64,000 bases of DNA from Corallococcus sp. NCRR (GCF_026965535.1 NZ_CP114039.1:2604001-2668000); one strand, 5' to 3'. Shown: positions 46,183-55,848, counted from the first letter of the stretch. The notes: generated from the sequence alone by a model not told the origin. A program made the numbers and translations.

Positions 46183-47106
46183 TCAGGCCTCCACCTGGCG
46201 CACGGACCTGCGGTGCAGGAGGCTGGCGCCCACCGCTCCGCCAATCACCACCACGATGATGGCCACGGACAGGAGCGGCGGGATGTGCACCCACGTCTCC
46301 ACGACCATCTTCACGCCCGCGAACGCCAGCACCCCCGCCAGCCCGTAGTGCAGGTACTTCAGCTGCCCCACGGCCCCGGCGATGACCAGGTAGAGCGCGC
46401 GCAACCCCAGGATGGCGAAGGCGTTGGAGCTGTAGAGGATGAACGTGTCGGTGGTGACGGAGAACGCCGCCGGCACCGAGTCCACCGCGAACAGGATGTC
46501 CGTCACCTCCAGGCCCACGAGCGCCAGCAGCAGCGGCGTGGCCAGCCTGCGGCCCTGGTGCTTCACCAGGAAGTGCGGCCCCTCCACCTGGTCCGTCACC
46601 GGCAGCCGCTTCGCCAGCCACCCCACGACGCGGTTGTCCTCCTGCTTCGACGGGTCCTCGCGGAACACGCGCCACGCGGTGATGAGCAGGATGGCGCCGA
46701 AGACGTACGACACCCAGCCCCAGCGCTGCAGCGCCGCCGCCCCCACGAAGATGAACAGGGCCCGGAACACCAGCGCGCCGAAGATGCCCAGGAAGAGCAC
46801 CTCGTGCTGGTAGCGCTGGGGCACGCTCAGGCTGCGGAAGATGACGAGGAAGACGAAGACGTTGTCCAGGCTGAGGCTCTTCTCGATGAGCCAGGCCGCC
46901 AGGTACTCGTGGCCGCGCTCACTGCCCAGCGTCACCCACACGAAGCCGCAGAAGCCCAGGCCCAGGCCCACCCACGCCAGGCTCCACAGCACCGCCGCGC
47001 GGCGCGACTGCCCACGGCCTCCCCGGTGCGCGAGCAGGTCCACCACCAGCAGCGCCAGGAGCAGCGCCCAGAAGACGATCCAGGCCCAGGAAGGGGTGCT
47101 TTGCAT
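46183..47106 (-). CDS. TerC/Alx family integral membrane protein
   Basis: This 307-residue protein has about eight to nine membrane helices and the TerC hallmarks: EKSLSLDNVFVFLVIF (acidic metal-like motif in a helix), FGALVFRALFIFVGAAAL, and LLALVGLEVTDILFAVDSVPAAF with the second acidic pair. TerC and Alx proteins handle metal ions; E. coli Alx responds to alkaline pH and manganese. No pH or manganese riboswitch (yybP-ykoY type) can be recognised upstream. The 5' region is shared with the divergent phosphatase gene. Confidence 0.92.
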   Translation of the reverse strand: MQSTPSWAWIVFWALLLALLVVDLLAHRGGRGQSRRAAVLWSLAWVGLGLGFCGFVWVTLGSERGHEYLAAWLIEKSLSLDNVFVFLVIFRSLSVPQRYQHEVLFLGIFGALVFRALFIFVGAAALQRWGWVSYVFGAILLITAWRVFREDPSKQEDNRVVGWLAKRLPVTDQVEGPHFLVKHQGRRLATPLLLALVGLEVTDILFAVDSVPAAFSVTTDTFILYSSNAFAILGLRALYLVIAGAVGQLKYLHYGLAGVLAFAGVKMVVETWVHIPPLLSVAIIVVVIGGAVGASLLHRRSVRQVEA

Positions 47107-47190
47107 GACCCCACCAACCTAGGCATCCCCCCGGCTCCCGCCCGAGCGGAGGGTTCGCACGGAGTCAAATCCTACCCAGATTGGCCGTCA

Positions 47191-47205
47191 TGACATCGCT
47201 TGTCA
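47191..47205. promoter_or_regulatory. TGACA-N5-TGTCA inverted repeat in the divergent region
   Basis: A 5-bp perfect inverted repeat with a 5-bp spacer lies between the divergent terC and phosphatase genes. It is operator-like in form. Confidence 0.3.
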
Positions 47206-47232
47206 GGGGGACGTGCGGGGGAAGGGCGAGCG

Positions 47233-47262
47233 TTGTCCTCCTCCCCGCTCAGGATGTGATAC
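47233..47262 (+). promoter_or_regulatory. Putative promoter of the ArsC-like gene
   Basis: TTGTCC (47233-47238) and TGATAC (47257-47262) are separated by 18 bp and end 52 nt before the start codon. Both hexamers are imperfect. Confidence 0.25.
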
Positions 47263-47314
47263 TTCCCAGGAAGCCCAGGAACATCATGATTCTCAACACT
47301 CCAAAGGCGGTGCG

Positions 47315-47722
47315 ATGAACACGGTCATCTTCGCTTGTACGCACAACGCGGGTCGCTCGCAGATCGCGGCGGCCTTCTTCAACCTGCTGGCGGACCCGGC
47401 GAAGGCGCGCGCGATTTCCGCGGGAACGCAGCCGGCCGAGCGTCTGCATCCCGAGGTGCTCGCCACCATGAAGGAGATGGGCGTGGACCTGGGCGACGCG
47501 AAGCCGCAGCGCCTGACGCCGGAGCTGGCCAAGAGCGCGCAGATCCTGGTGACGCTGGGCGGGCTGCCGGACGCGCCGTCGGTGGCGGACCAGAAGCGCG
47601 AGGACTGGCCCATGGAGGACACGGTGGGCAAGTCCGCGGCGGACGTGGAGAAGATCCGCGACACGACGGCGGCCATGGTGTCGGACTTCGTGAACCGCCA
47701 CGGTTGGGAGCGCCCGGCTTAA
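47315..47722 (+). CDS. Low-molecular-weight phosphatase / ArsC-like protein lacking resolving cysteines
   Basis: This 135-residue protein of the LMW-PTP fold has the CX5R active-site loop CTHNAGRS right after the first strand (Cys8, Arg14) and an Asp in WPMEDTVG that can act as general acid. Thioredoxin-coupled arsenate reductases carry two more Cys in a VTxCGD...C stretch; here that region is ILVTLGGLPDAPS with none. It may therefore be a phosphatase, or an arsenate reductase using an external thiol. No arsR, arsB or acr3 gene is nearby. AAAGGCGG precedes the ATG at 47315. Confidence 0.8.
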   Translation: MNTVIFACTHNAGRSQIAAAFFNLLADPAKARAISAGTQPAERLHPEVLATMKEMGVDLGDAKPQRLTPELAKSAQILVTLGGLPDAPSVADQKREDWPMEDTVGKSAADVEKIRDTTAAMVSDFVNRHGWERPA

Positions 47723-47969
47723 GTCGGGTGCCGCAGGCGGGGCCCTTCTGACGCGTGACCGTGGGTGCCCGGGCCCGAAAGGCGGGCGGACGGACGCGCG
47801 AGGAGGGGAGGCGAAGGCCGCGACGTCCAACGTCGCGGCGGGGGGGCTTCCCGGGCCATGGCGCCAGCGGGGGCCGGGTGGCTTGAAAAGGGGTGGGGGC
47901 TTGCCGCACGCTGTGTCTCCTCGCGGACACGCGGTTCGCGCACCCCACCTCCAGGCTCGCAGGCTCCAC

Positions 47970-48875
47970 ATGCTCTCCGTCCTTCTCGCCGGGCTGCTCA
48001 GCCAGACGGCGCCGCCGGTCTCCGCCCGCCAGCAGGGCGTGCCCATTGGCCGGGGCACCACGGTTCCCAAGGTGGTGTTGAGCGCGCCGTCCGGCGGGTG
48101 GACGGTGGACCGGATGCTGCAAATCGAGGGCACGGTGAGCGACGCCTCGGTGGATCCGGTGGTCGTGTCCATCAACGGCGACCGCTACCTGATGCGCACG
48201 CAAGGGGGGCGCTTCAGCCGCAAGTTCCCCGCGGCCAGCGGGAAGAACATCGTGACGGTGATGGCCACCAACAAGGGGGGCACGGCGCGCGCGCAGGCGA
48301 CGAGCTACGCGCAGGTGCCCCCGGTGCCGCTCAAGGCCATCCTCACGAGCGACACGGACGGCGTCTACACGGACCTGCACATCTACGAGCCCACGGACGC
48401 GAGCAGCGCGGGTGAGACGCTGGACGTGTCGTCCATGGCGCACGTGTACTGGGCGAACACGCAGAGCCCGTCCGGCGGCACGTTCTTCCTCAACGAGCAG
48501 GGCGGCGACTTCGACCAGCCGGCCTACGGCCCGTACCTCTACATCCACCGCGCGCCGCCCACGGGCGTGTACCTGGTGGCGACGAACTACTGGCCCAGCG
48601 GCGACAAGGCGCACACGGTGGCCACGCTCAACCTGGCGCTCTTCGAAGGCACGCCGGGCGAGGTCCGCCGCCGCGTGCGCATCCCGCTGGCGACGCCGGG
48701 CACGACGCGCGTGCTCGCGTGGGTGAACATCCTGGGGGACGGGCAGGCGGAGGTGTACGTGCCGTCCGCGGATCCGAAGCCCAAGGGGAACGGCTGGCCC
48801 ACGAACCTGGAGGAGGCGGTCAAGGAGCTCCAGAAGAGCGGTGACGGCGGCGGCGAAGGGGAAGGCGATTACTGA
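47970..48875 (+). CDS. yfaP: YfaP-like DUF2135 protein, first gene of the macroglobulin operon
   Basis: This 301-residue exported protein has a short signal peptide (LSVLLAGLLSQTAPPVSA). The mature part begins with an Ig-like beta domain (VVLSAPSGGWTVDRMLQIEGTVSD). The DUF2135 domain follows (about 110-260), with DTDGVYTDLHIYEP, GGTFFLNEQGGDFDQPAYGPYLY and PPTGVYLVATNYWP. E. coli YfaP has the same domain and belongs to the yfaA-T-S-Q-P group. The start at 47970 is preferred because it begins the signal peptide; longer frames upstream are Arg/His-rich and unlikely. The next gene starts 30 nt later. Confidence 0.82.
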   Translation: MLSVLLAGLLSQTAPPVSARQQGVPIGRGTTVPKVVLSAPSGGWTVDRMLQIEGTVSDASVDPVVVSINGDRYLMRTQGGRFSRKFPAASGKNIVTVMATNKGGTARAQATSYAQVPPVPLKAILTSDTDGVYTDLHIYEPTDASSAGETLDVSSMAHVYWANTQSPSGGTFFLNEQGGDFDQPAYGPYLYIHRAPPTGVYLVATNYWPSGDKAHTVATLNLALFEGTPGEVRRRVRIPLATPGTTRVLAWVNILGDGQAEVYVPSADPKPKGNGWPTNLEEAVKELQKSGDGGGEGEGDY

Positions 48876-48905
48876 CGCGGCCGGCGCTCCCGGCTCGGCC
48901 CCGCC

Positions 48906-49538
48906 ATGCGCGTCCTGATGCTCACGGTGTTGTTGAACGCCGCCCCGCTCCCGTCCGGGACGGCCCCCGCGCGTGAAGGCGCGTCCATCGCGGCGGAGCC
49001 GGTGGCTCCGGAGACGCGCGCGCGGCTGCTGCGACGGGAGGTCGCGCAGGTGGCGCTCGCGCAGGTGAAGGCTTTCGACGCCGCGTGGCAGCCGGCGCAG
49101 CGCGACTGCGCGGGCCTCATCCGCTACGCGTACCGCACGGCGTACCGGCGCGTGGCCTCCGAGCGCCTCGCCTCTCCGCTGTGGCGGGACACGCGCGGCG
49201 GTCCCTCCGACTTCGCGGACGCGGAGACGTTGATCAGCCGCAACTTCGCTCCGCTGGGCCGGGGCGAGGACGCGCGCGAGCAGCTCCGCACCGGAGACGT
49301 GGTGGCCTTCCGCCAGGAGCACGACGCAGGCCCCGTCTTCCACCTGATGCTCGTGGTGCGCCCGGAGGACCGGGCCCACGCACCCGCGCGCGTCGTCTAC
49401 CACCCCGGTGAGGCTGGAGCGCGCGTGCGCACCGGCGTCCTGGACGCTCTCGCCACCGAGGCGCCGCTGGAGTGGCGCCCCGTGCCGGCCAACGCTTCCT
49501 TCCTCGGCTTCTTCCGCTTCAAGGAGTGGATGTCATGA
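48906..49538 (+). CDS. yfaT: YfaT-like DUF1175 protein, NlpC/P60-like
   Basis: This 210-residue exported protein resembles DUF1175 (YfaT). It shows a likely cysteine-peptidase arrangement of the NlpC/P60 kind: QRDCAGLIRYAYR with Cys68 at a helix start, and VFHLMLVV with His146 on the following strand, with RTGDVVAF before it. NlpC/P60 enzymes cut peptides in peptidoglycan; that this protein does so is inference. The N-terminus has a short hydrophobic signal. Its stop overlaps the next start as ATGA, so it is coupled to the yfaA-like gene. Confidence 0.78.
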   Translation: MRVLMLTVLLNAAPLPSGTAPAREGASIAAEPVAPETRARLLRREVAQVALAQVKAFDAAWQPAQRDCAGLIRYAYRTAYRRVASERLASPLWRDTRGGPSDFADAETLISRNFAPLGRGEDAREQLRTGDVVAFRQEHDAGPVFHLMLVVRPEDRAHAPARVVYHPGEAGARVRTGVLDALATEAPLEWRPVPANASFLGFFRFKEWMS

Positions 49539-51133
49539 CGTCTCCCGTGAGCCCGCCGCCCCCCGCTGGAGGCGGAGGCAAGGGCCCCTCGTCCGCCGTG
49601 CGCATCGCGCTCATCGGCGCCATCGTCGTGGGTGTGGGCGTGGGGGCCTTCGTCATCGGCCGCAAGAGCAGCGGCGGCGGCGGCTCCGGCCCCGCCTTCT
49701 CCTCGGGTGGGCCCAAGGGCCCGCCGACCGCGGGCGCCACCGTGGAGGGCATGCCGGAGGTGTCCTCCGAGCCCACGAAGATGGAGGTGCCCGGCGCCGC
49801 GGCGCTGCCCGCCATCTGGGTGGACGTGCACTCGCCCGCGAAGGTGCGTGACGCGCTGGCGCGCAACGCGTGGCTGAAGTCGCAGTGGGAGAAGCCGCTG
49901 GGCCAGGGCTTCGCGAGCGGCTGGGCCGCGTTCCTGGGCTCCACCGGCACCGACCTCAAGGCGTCCTTCAAGGGCGCGGTGCTGGACGTCATCGTCGGGC
50001 AGGTGCTCGACACGCCGTTCCGCACGGTGTGGTTCAGTGGCGACGCGCGCGTGGGCACGCCCGCCATCCTCGTCCCCAAGGCGAACAAGACCGCGCGGGC
50101 GGCGTGGGACTCGCTGGACGCAGTGGCGAAGCGCGGGGAGATGGTCGCGGACAGCTGCCCCTCCGGCATGGAGAAGGCGCCCGACGGCGGCTTCCACCTG
50201 TCGCGCTGGCTCGTCGCCGAGCAGACGGTGTGGGCCGCGCGCTCGGAGGACCGGCTGGTGCTGTCGCGCCACCCGGTGGTGGTGCTCCAGGCGCTGTGCA
50301 CGGCGCTGCCGGAGCTGGAGGGGGACAGCGGCGTGGACGTGGAGGTGGGCTTCGACGCGAACGCCTACGGCCGCGAGGCGCAGCTCTTCACCCACGTGCT
50401 GGGCCTGGGCGAGGACACGCGGCTCCAACTGGGCGTGGAGGGCGACCGGCTGGTGGCCAAGGGCATCGCCGGGAAGGTCAGCGGGACGTCGGTGTCCACC
50501 GGCAAGCCCCTCTCCGACGACCTGCTCAAGCTGGTGCCCGAGGACACGCCGGTGCTGTTCGCGTTCCGGCTCACGCTGCCGGAGTCGCTGGAGCCCGCGC
50601 AGCTCAAGGCCTTCTGGAAGGGCGAGAGCCGAGCCCCGATGCGCGAGCGCCAGGTGGCCCTGGCGTGGACGCCGCGCGGCAGCACGTCCATGGAGCCGGA
50701 GCTGGCCCTGCTGTGGGGCGATGAGAAGGACGCGGAGGGGCTGTCCGGGCTGTTCTCCGGCGGCGCGCGGACGCTGGTGAGCACCCCGCTGTGCAAGCAC
50801 GTGGTGCTGGCCACGAGCCAGCAGGTGGTGGAGCGGCTCCAGAAGGCGTGCGAAGGCCGCGCGCCCAACATGCTCAACGCCGCGGGCCCGGTGGTCGCGG
50901 GGCTGCGCGCGCCCTCCACGGTGATGCTGGGCGTCAACCTGGGGCGGCTGCTCAGCGGGCTCGCCATGGACGGCTACACGTCCGAGGCGCGCGTGGACCG
51001 CTCGTCGCCTCTGCCCAAGGCGCTGCCCCCTGAAATCGAAGCGGCCCGCCGCGACCTGGAGGCCCTGCCGTACCTGGGCTTCCGTGGCAACGCGCAGGGC
51101 TACGTCATGGCGTCGGAAGGATTTGGGACATGA
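49535..51133 (+). CDS. yfaA: YfaA-like DUF2138 membrane-anchored protein
   Basis: This 532-residue protein has one membrane helix near its N-terminus (RIALIGAIVVGVGVGAFVIG, about 24-43) and a Gly/Pro-rich spacer. The large periplasmic domain resembles DUF2138 (YfaA): PAIWVDVHSPAKVRDALARN, FHLSRWLVAEQTVWAARSEDRL, SDDLLKLVPEDTPVLFAFRLTLP. Its biochemical role is unknown. The genes before and after both overlap it by 4 nt (ATGA), fixing both ends within the operon. It probably helps hold the macroglobulin complex at the inner membrane. Confidence 0.8.
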   Translation: MTSPVSPPPPAGGGGKGPSSAVRIALIGAIVVGVGVGAFVIGRKSSGGGGSGPAFSSGGPKGPPTAGATVEGMPEVSSEPTKMEVPGAAALPAIWVDVHSPAKVRDALARNAWLKSQWEKPLGQGFASGWAAFLGSTGTDLKASFKGAVLDVIVGQVLDTPFRTVWFSGDARVGTPAILVPKANKTARAAWDSLDAVAKRGEMVADSCPSGMEKAPDGGFHLSRWLVAEQTVWAARSEDRLVLSRHPVVVLQALCTALPELEGDSGVDVEVGFDANAYGREAQLFTHVLGLGEDTRLQLGVEGDRLVAKGIAGKVSGTSVSTGKPLSDDLLKLVPEDTPVLFAFRLTLPESLEPAQLKAFWKGESRAPMRERQVALAWTPRGSTSMEPELALLWGDEKDAEGLSGLFSGGARTLVSTPLCKHVVLATSQQVVERLQKACEGRAPNMLNAAGPVVAGLRAPSTVMLGVNLGRLLSGLAMDGYTSEARVDRSSPLPKALPPEIEAARRDLEALPYLGFRGNAQGYVMASEGFGT

Positions 51134-54100
51134 AGACCTCCGTTCGTTTCGCGGCCCTGGCCGCGCTCCTGCTGTCCGGCGTGGCGCTGGCCAAGCCGCT
51201 CTACATCACCGTCCCCCGCTCCTACGGCAGCAGCGAGCCGGTGGCCGTGGATGTCGCCTTCGAGGACAAGGGCCCCGTCGAACTGCGCGTGCTCCAGCCC
51301 GCGAACCTGGACGCGTTCATCCGCGCGCAGGGGGACCTGCGGCGCGCGTACGAGACGCCGCCCACGTTGCTCAACCCGGGCCGCGGCCTGAGCCGTGGCC
51401 TCAACGCGGTGCGCTCGCCGGGCATCGTGCTGATGGAGGCGCTGTCGCCCGACTTCCGTCAGGAGGTGGGCACGTCGCTGCCTCCGCCGCCGGGGGAGTC
51501 CTCGTCCAGCGAGCCGCTGGCGAAGGTGTCGGAGGGGCCGGAGAAGCTGGTGGGCACGCCGCCGGGCTTCACCGTGGTGCGCAGCCAGTGGCTCAACCTG
51601 GACCTGGGCGGCGCGAACCGGGACTTCAACGTGCCGGGCTTCGACACGGGCGACAGCGGCAGCGGCTTCCAGGAGCGCCGCGTGCTGCTCGCGCCGCTGC
51701 CCGCGGGTACCTACGTGCTCCAACTGGTGCAGGGCCGGGTGGAGGGGCAGGTGGTGCTCGTCGTCAGCGACGTCACCGTGCAGCTCAAGCAGACGGACGG
51801 CCAGGTGCTGGTGCGCGTGGCGGGGCGCGACCAGCAGCCGCGCGCGGGGGCACAGGTGCAGGTGTACCTGCCCACGGGCAAGGGCCCCACGGGCACCACG
51901 GACGACAAGGGCGAGGTGACGCTGGCGGTGACGGAGCCGCGCATCATCGCGACGGTGACGGCTGGCAAGGACACGGCCATCGTGGACACGGACTTCTACT
52001 CCGCGCTGGCGGTGGCGCCGGACGTGTTCATCTACAGCGACCGGCCCATCTACAAGCCGGGCAACGAGGTGAAGTTCCGCGGGCTCGTGCGCCAGCCGGA
52101 CACGTTCCTCGCGCGGCTCTTCACGCCGAAGAAGCGCGACGTGCGCGTGAAGCTGGTGTCGCAGGAGGGCCGTGAAATCGTCACCCGCGCGGCGGTGGAC
52201 GAGTTCGGCGCGTTCAACGGCACGCTGAAGGTGCCGGACGACCTGGGCACGGGCGTGCTGCGCATCGAGGCGGACCTGGACGAGCACCCCCACCAGGGCG
52301 AGGCGCGCGTGCAGGACTACGTGAAGCCCACGTTCTACCTGGAGGTGCAGCCCGCGTCGGAGACGGTGGTGCCCGGCCAGACGGTGAGCATGACGGTGCG
52401 CGCGCGCCGCTACGCGGGCGGCGTGCCCAAGGGCGCGAAGTACGAGGTGTTCCTCTACCGCAGCCTGCTGGACGCGCCCGCGTGGGTGGACGACTCCGGC
52501 CGCGGCGGCCAGGGCAGCGCGGTGACGTACGGCACCGCCTCCAGCAGCGAGGGCAAGCTGAGCGTGCCGGAGCGGCTGTACTCGTCCGTCGCGGAGCGCC
52601 AGGCCACGGACGACCCGTGGTCCTCCGCCAGCGAGTTCAACGCGGAGGGCGAGGCCCAGGTGGAGGTCGCGGTTCCCCCGCTCGGCGCGGGCGAGGACCG
52701 GCTGCCGTACCGCTACAGCCTCACCGTGCGCGCGCGGGATGATCAGGAGACGTTCGCCACCGGCACCGCCGCCTTCTTCCTGTCGAAGGTGGAGGTGCTG
52801 GGCGTGGCGCGGTTCTCGGACGCGGTGGTGCAGAAGGGCTCGGACGCGCAGCTGTCCGTGCGCGCCACCACGCTGTCCGGCAAGCCCTACGGCGTCACCA
52901 CGGGCGAGGTGGACTTCACGCTGGTCCGCGCGGACGGCAGCGAGAAGGACCTGGGCAAGCAGCCCTTCACCACGCAGCAGGACGGCACGTCCCGCCTGAA
53001 GGTGCCCACCACGGACGTGGGCCGGGTGGTCGCGAGCGTGACGGTGAAGGACAAGAAGGGCGAGGCGTGGACGGGCGAGGAGTCGCTGCTCGTCATCGGC
53101 GGCGCGGACGAGCCCGTGGCGCAGGTGCCCAACCTCACGCTCGCGTCGCTGTCCGGCACGCTGGAGCCGGGGGACAGCGCGAAGCTGGTGGCGCTGATGC
53201 CGGACGCCTGGGGCCAGGGCGGCAAGGACGCGGGGCCCGTGTGGGTGACGCTGACGGGCGCGAACCTGTACGGCACCTCGGTGGTGCAGCTCAAGGGCCG
53301 CACGCTGGTGCATTCGTTCCCGGTGGAGAAGCGCTTCGGCAGCGCGGTGTACGCGTCCGTGGCGTACCCCACGGCGACGGGCCGCTGGGAGGAGCGCACG
53401 GTGGCGTTCCGCGTGGTGCCCAAGGAGCGCACGCTCACGGTGGCGCTGCAGCCGCGCCGCGCGGAGGCGATGCCGCTCACGGAGCAGGCCATCGACGTGC
53501 GCGTCACCGACAGCGACGGCAACGGCGTGTCCGCGCAGCTGTCCGTGGGCGTGGTGGACAAGGCCGTCTACGCCATCCAGTCCGAGTTCCGCCCCGGCGT
53601 GCTGGACTTCTTCTATCCGCCGGCGCGCGACAACGTGACGAACTTCTACTCGGCGGAGTTCCAGGGCTACGGCTACGGCGAGCAGTTGGCGCGCAAGATG
53701 GCGGGCCTTCCCGACCACGCGTTCGCGTCCATCAAGCCGCCCACCCGCAGCGCGAAGGACCTGGAGAAGGACACCGCGCACTGGGACCCTGCCGTGGTGA
53801 CGGACCGGGATGGGCGCGCGACGGTGCGCTTCAAGCTGCCCTCCAACCAGACGCTGTGGGTGGTGACGGCGGTGGCGGCGGACACGTCCGGCCGCTTCGG
53901 TGAGGGCACGGCGGAGTTCGCCACGCGCGGTGGACTGAACGTCTACGCGGCGCTGCCGCAGTTCCTGCGCGAGGGCGACGAGGCGCTCGCGTCCGTGCGG
54001 CTGGCCGCGGGCACGAAGTCCAAGGGCAGCCAGGTGCTGGACGTGCGGTTGCAGCCGGGCGGCGCGCTCCAGGCGGAGGCGCTCCAGCGCAAGGTGGAGC

Positions 54101-55845
54101 TGGGCGAGGGCGGCGAGCAGGTGGTGCCGGTGACGCTGCGCGCGGGCAAGACGGGCCCGGCGGAGCTCGCGGTGGACGTGGTGGGCGGCAAGGACCCCTT
54201 GCGCGACCTGAAGCGCTTCGACGTGGCGCCGGCCGCGGTGGAGGACGCGGTGCAGGTGAGCGCGTGGGGCGGCGGCGCGCTGTCGCTGGAGGCCCCTGAG
54301 GCGTCCGCGTTGACGCGCGTGGAGCTGGTGCTCCAGCCGTCCACGGTGGACGCGGCGCTCACCAACGTGCGCGAGCTGCTCACGTATCCGTACGGGTGCC
54401 TGGAGCAGCTCGTCTCCACGACGGTGCCCAACGTGGCGGTGTACCAGGTGCTCCAGAAGGCGGGGGCGCTGGACAAGCTGGATCCGGACTCGCAGGCGCT
54501 CTTGGCGGAGGCGCGCAGCCGCTCCGTGCAGGGCACGGCCCGCATCCTGGGGCTCGCGGTAAAGGGCGGCGGCTTCACCTGGTTCGGCGGCTACAGCGAG
54601 CCCAGCCTGCCGCTCACGCTCATCGCGCTGGACGGCCTGGCGTACGCGTCCGAGGCGGGGCTGGTGGACCGCGACGACGCGCGCATCCAGGAGAGCGCGA
54701 AGTGGCTGGAGGCGCAGGAGGGCCTGTCGCCGGAGTACGACGCGACGCGCGCCTACGTGCTCGCGCGCCTTCAGGGGCCGCGTCAGGCGGCGCGGGTGCG
54801 CGCGCTGGTGGAGGCCGCGAAGCCGGGGGACTTGTATCCGCTGGCGCTCGCGGTGCTGGCCGCGGAGAAGGCGGGCGTGATGAAGGAGCCGGGCCTCCAG
54901 GGGCGCATCCAGGGGCTGGTGAAGGAGAGCGGCGAGGGCTTCGCGAAGCTCGCGGGGCTGCGGGGCGAGGCGGAGACGTCCGAGGCGTTCTACCGCTTCC
55001 CGCTGCGGCGCGTGGGCCTCACCGCCATCACCGCGCACGCGGCGTCGTTCGGGTCGCTGGACGTCACCCGCGCGCGCAAGCGCATCCTGGAGATGCTGAG
55101 CGAGCCGGGCCTGTCCACCTTCGACCGGAGCACGGCGCTGCTGCACTCGCTCTGGCTGGTGGAGCGCGACGCGAAGGCGTTCAAGGGCATGGCGCCGCCG
55201 GAGGTGAAGGGCGCTTCGGCGCCGGTGAAGTTCTCGGCGCGCGGCATGGGCCTGGTGGCCACGCTGCCGGCGGGGACGCGCACGGTGGACGTGGGCGGCT
55301 TCGACGGCGTGGCCACGCTGCGCGCCGCCGCGATGACGCCGCTCAAGAGCGTGCAGCCGCGCGTGAACGGGATGTCCGTGGAGCGCGCGTACTACGTGCT
55401 GCGCGAGGGCGGGAAGGTGAAGCTGGAGTCGGGCGCTTCCGTGAACCAGGGCGAGGAGGTCTACGTGGAGCTGACGCTGGACGCGCGCGGAGAGAACCGG
55501 GCGCGCTCGGCGTACTACGTGGTGGAGGACGCGGTGCCGGCGGGCTTCGTTCCGCTCCAGGAGGACAAGGTCTTCCGCGGTCCGCCGCACTCGCTGCCGC
55601 TGGCTCCGGAGGCGCTCAAGCGCCGGCAGTTGGACCCGTCCCAAGCGACGTTCTTCTTCGAGGAGCCGGCGTGGTGGAGCGACAGCCCGCGCACGGTGGG
55701 CTACGTGATGCGCGCGCAGTTCGCGGGCACGTTCGCGGCGCCGCCCGCGACCATCGAGGACATGTACTCGGCGCGCATCCGGGGCCGCACGGCCGCGGAC
55801 GTGTTGAAGGTGGTGCCCTCGAAGACGTCCGTGAGTGACCTGTAG
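51130..55845 (+). CDS. yfaS: Alpha-2-macroglobulin family protein (YfaS-like) with CLEQ thioester motif
   Basis: This 1571-residue protein has a Sec signal (AALLLSGVALA, cleavage about residue 21, no lipobox), then tandem macroglobulin beta domains (IYSDRPIYKPGNEVKFRG about 300) and the central A2M domain with AHWDPAVVTDRDGRATVRFKLP. The thioester domain has YPYGCLEQLVS with Cys1090-Leu-Glu-Gln1093. A C-terminal receptor-like domain ends the chain. Eukaryotic and enterobacterial macroglobulins trap proteases: cleavage in the bait region exposes the thioester, which binds the attacker covalently. An intact CLEQ indicates this mechanism is possible here. Gene order and the ATGA overlap with the yfaA-like gene indicate a periplasmic complex with the neighbours. 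Confidence 0.92.
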   Translation: MKTSVRFAALAALLLSGVALAKPLYITVPRSYGSSEPVAVDVAFEDKGPVELRVLQPANLDAFIRAQGDLRRAYETPPTLLNPGRGLSRGLNAVRSPGIVLMEALSPDFRQEVGTSLPPPPGESSSSEPLAKVSEGPEKLVGTPPGFTVVRSQWLNLDLGGANRDFNVPGFDTGDSGSGFQERRVLLAPLPAGTYVLQLVQGRVEGQVVLVVSDVTVQLKQTDGQVLVRVAGRDQQPRAGAQVQVYLPTGKGPTGTTDDKGEVTLAVTEPRIIATVTAGKDTAIVDTDFYSALAVAPDVFIYSDRPIYKPGNEVKFRGLVRQPDTFLARLFTPKKRDVRVKLVSQEGREIVTRAAVDEFGAFNGTLKVPDDLGTGVLRIEADLDEHPHQGEARVQDYVKPTFYLEVQPASETVVPGQTVSMTVRARRYAGGVPKGAKYEVFLYRSLLDAPAWVDDSGRGGQGSAVTYGTASSSEGKLSVPERLYSSVAERQATDDPWSSASEFNAEGEAQVEVAVPPLGAGEDRLPYRYSLTVRARDDQETFATGTAAFFLSKVEVLGVARFSDAVVQKGSDAQLSVRATTLSGKPYGVTTGEVDFTLVRADGSEKDLGKQPFTTQQDGTSRLKVPTTDVGRVVASVTVKDKKGEAWTGEESLLVIGGADEPVAQVPNLTLASLSGTLEPGDSAKLVALMPDAWGQGGKDAGPVWVTLTGANLYGTSVVQLKGRTLVHSFPVEKRFGSAVYASVAYPTATGRWEERTVAFRVVPKERTLTVALQPRRAEAMPLTEQAIDVRVTDSDGNGVSAQLSVGVVDKAVYAIQSEFRPGVLDFFYPPARDNVTNFYSAEFQGYGYGEQLARKMAGLPDHAFASIKPPTRSAKDLEKDTAHWDPAVVTDRDGRATVRFKLPSNQTLWVVTAVAADTSGRFGEGTAEFATRGGLNVYAALPQFLREGDEALASVRLAAGTKSKGSQVLDVRLQPGGALQAEALQRKVELGEGGEQVVPVTLRAGKTGPAELAVDVVGGKDPLRDLKRFDVAPAAVEDAVQVSAWGGGALSLEAPEASALTRVELVLQPSTVDAALTNVRELLTYPYGCLEQLVSTTVPNVAVYQVLQKAGALDKLDPDSQALLAEARSRSVQGTARILGLAVKGGGFTWFGGYSEPSLPLTLIALDGLAYASEAGLVDRDDARIQESAKWLEAQEGLSPEYDATRAYVLARLQGPRQAARVRALVEAAKPGDLYPLALAVLAAEKAGVMKEPGLQGRIQGLVKESGEGFAKLAGLRGEAETSEAFYRFPLRRVGLTAITAHAASFGSLDVTRARKRILEMLSEPGLSTFDRSTALLHSLWLVERDAKAFKGMAPPEVKGASAPVKFSARGMGLVATLPAGTRTVDVGGFDGVATLRAAAMTPLKSVQPRVNGMSVERAYYVLREGGKVKLESGASVNQGEEVYVELTLDARGENRARSAYYVVEDAVPAGFVPLQEDKVFRGPPHSLPLAPEALKRRQLDPSQATFFFEEPAWWSDSPRTVGYVMRAQFAGTFAAPPATIEDMYSARIRGRTAADVLKVVPSKTSVSDL

Positions 55846-55848
55846 CCC

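Noticed and set aside
47107-47314. yybP-ykoY (manganese) riboswitch upstream of terC
   Set aside because: TerC/Alx genes sometimes carry one, but I could not find the conserved paired elements on the minus strand here.
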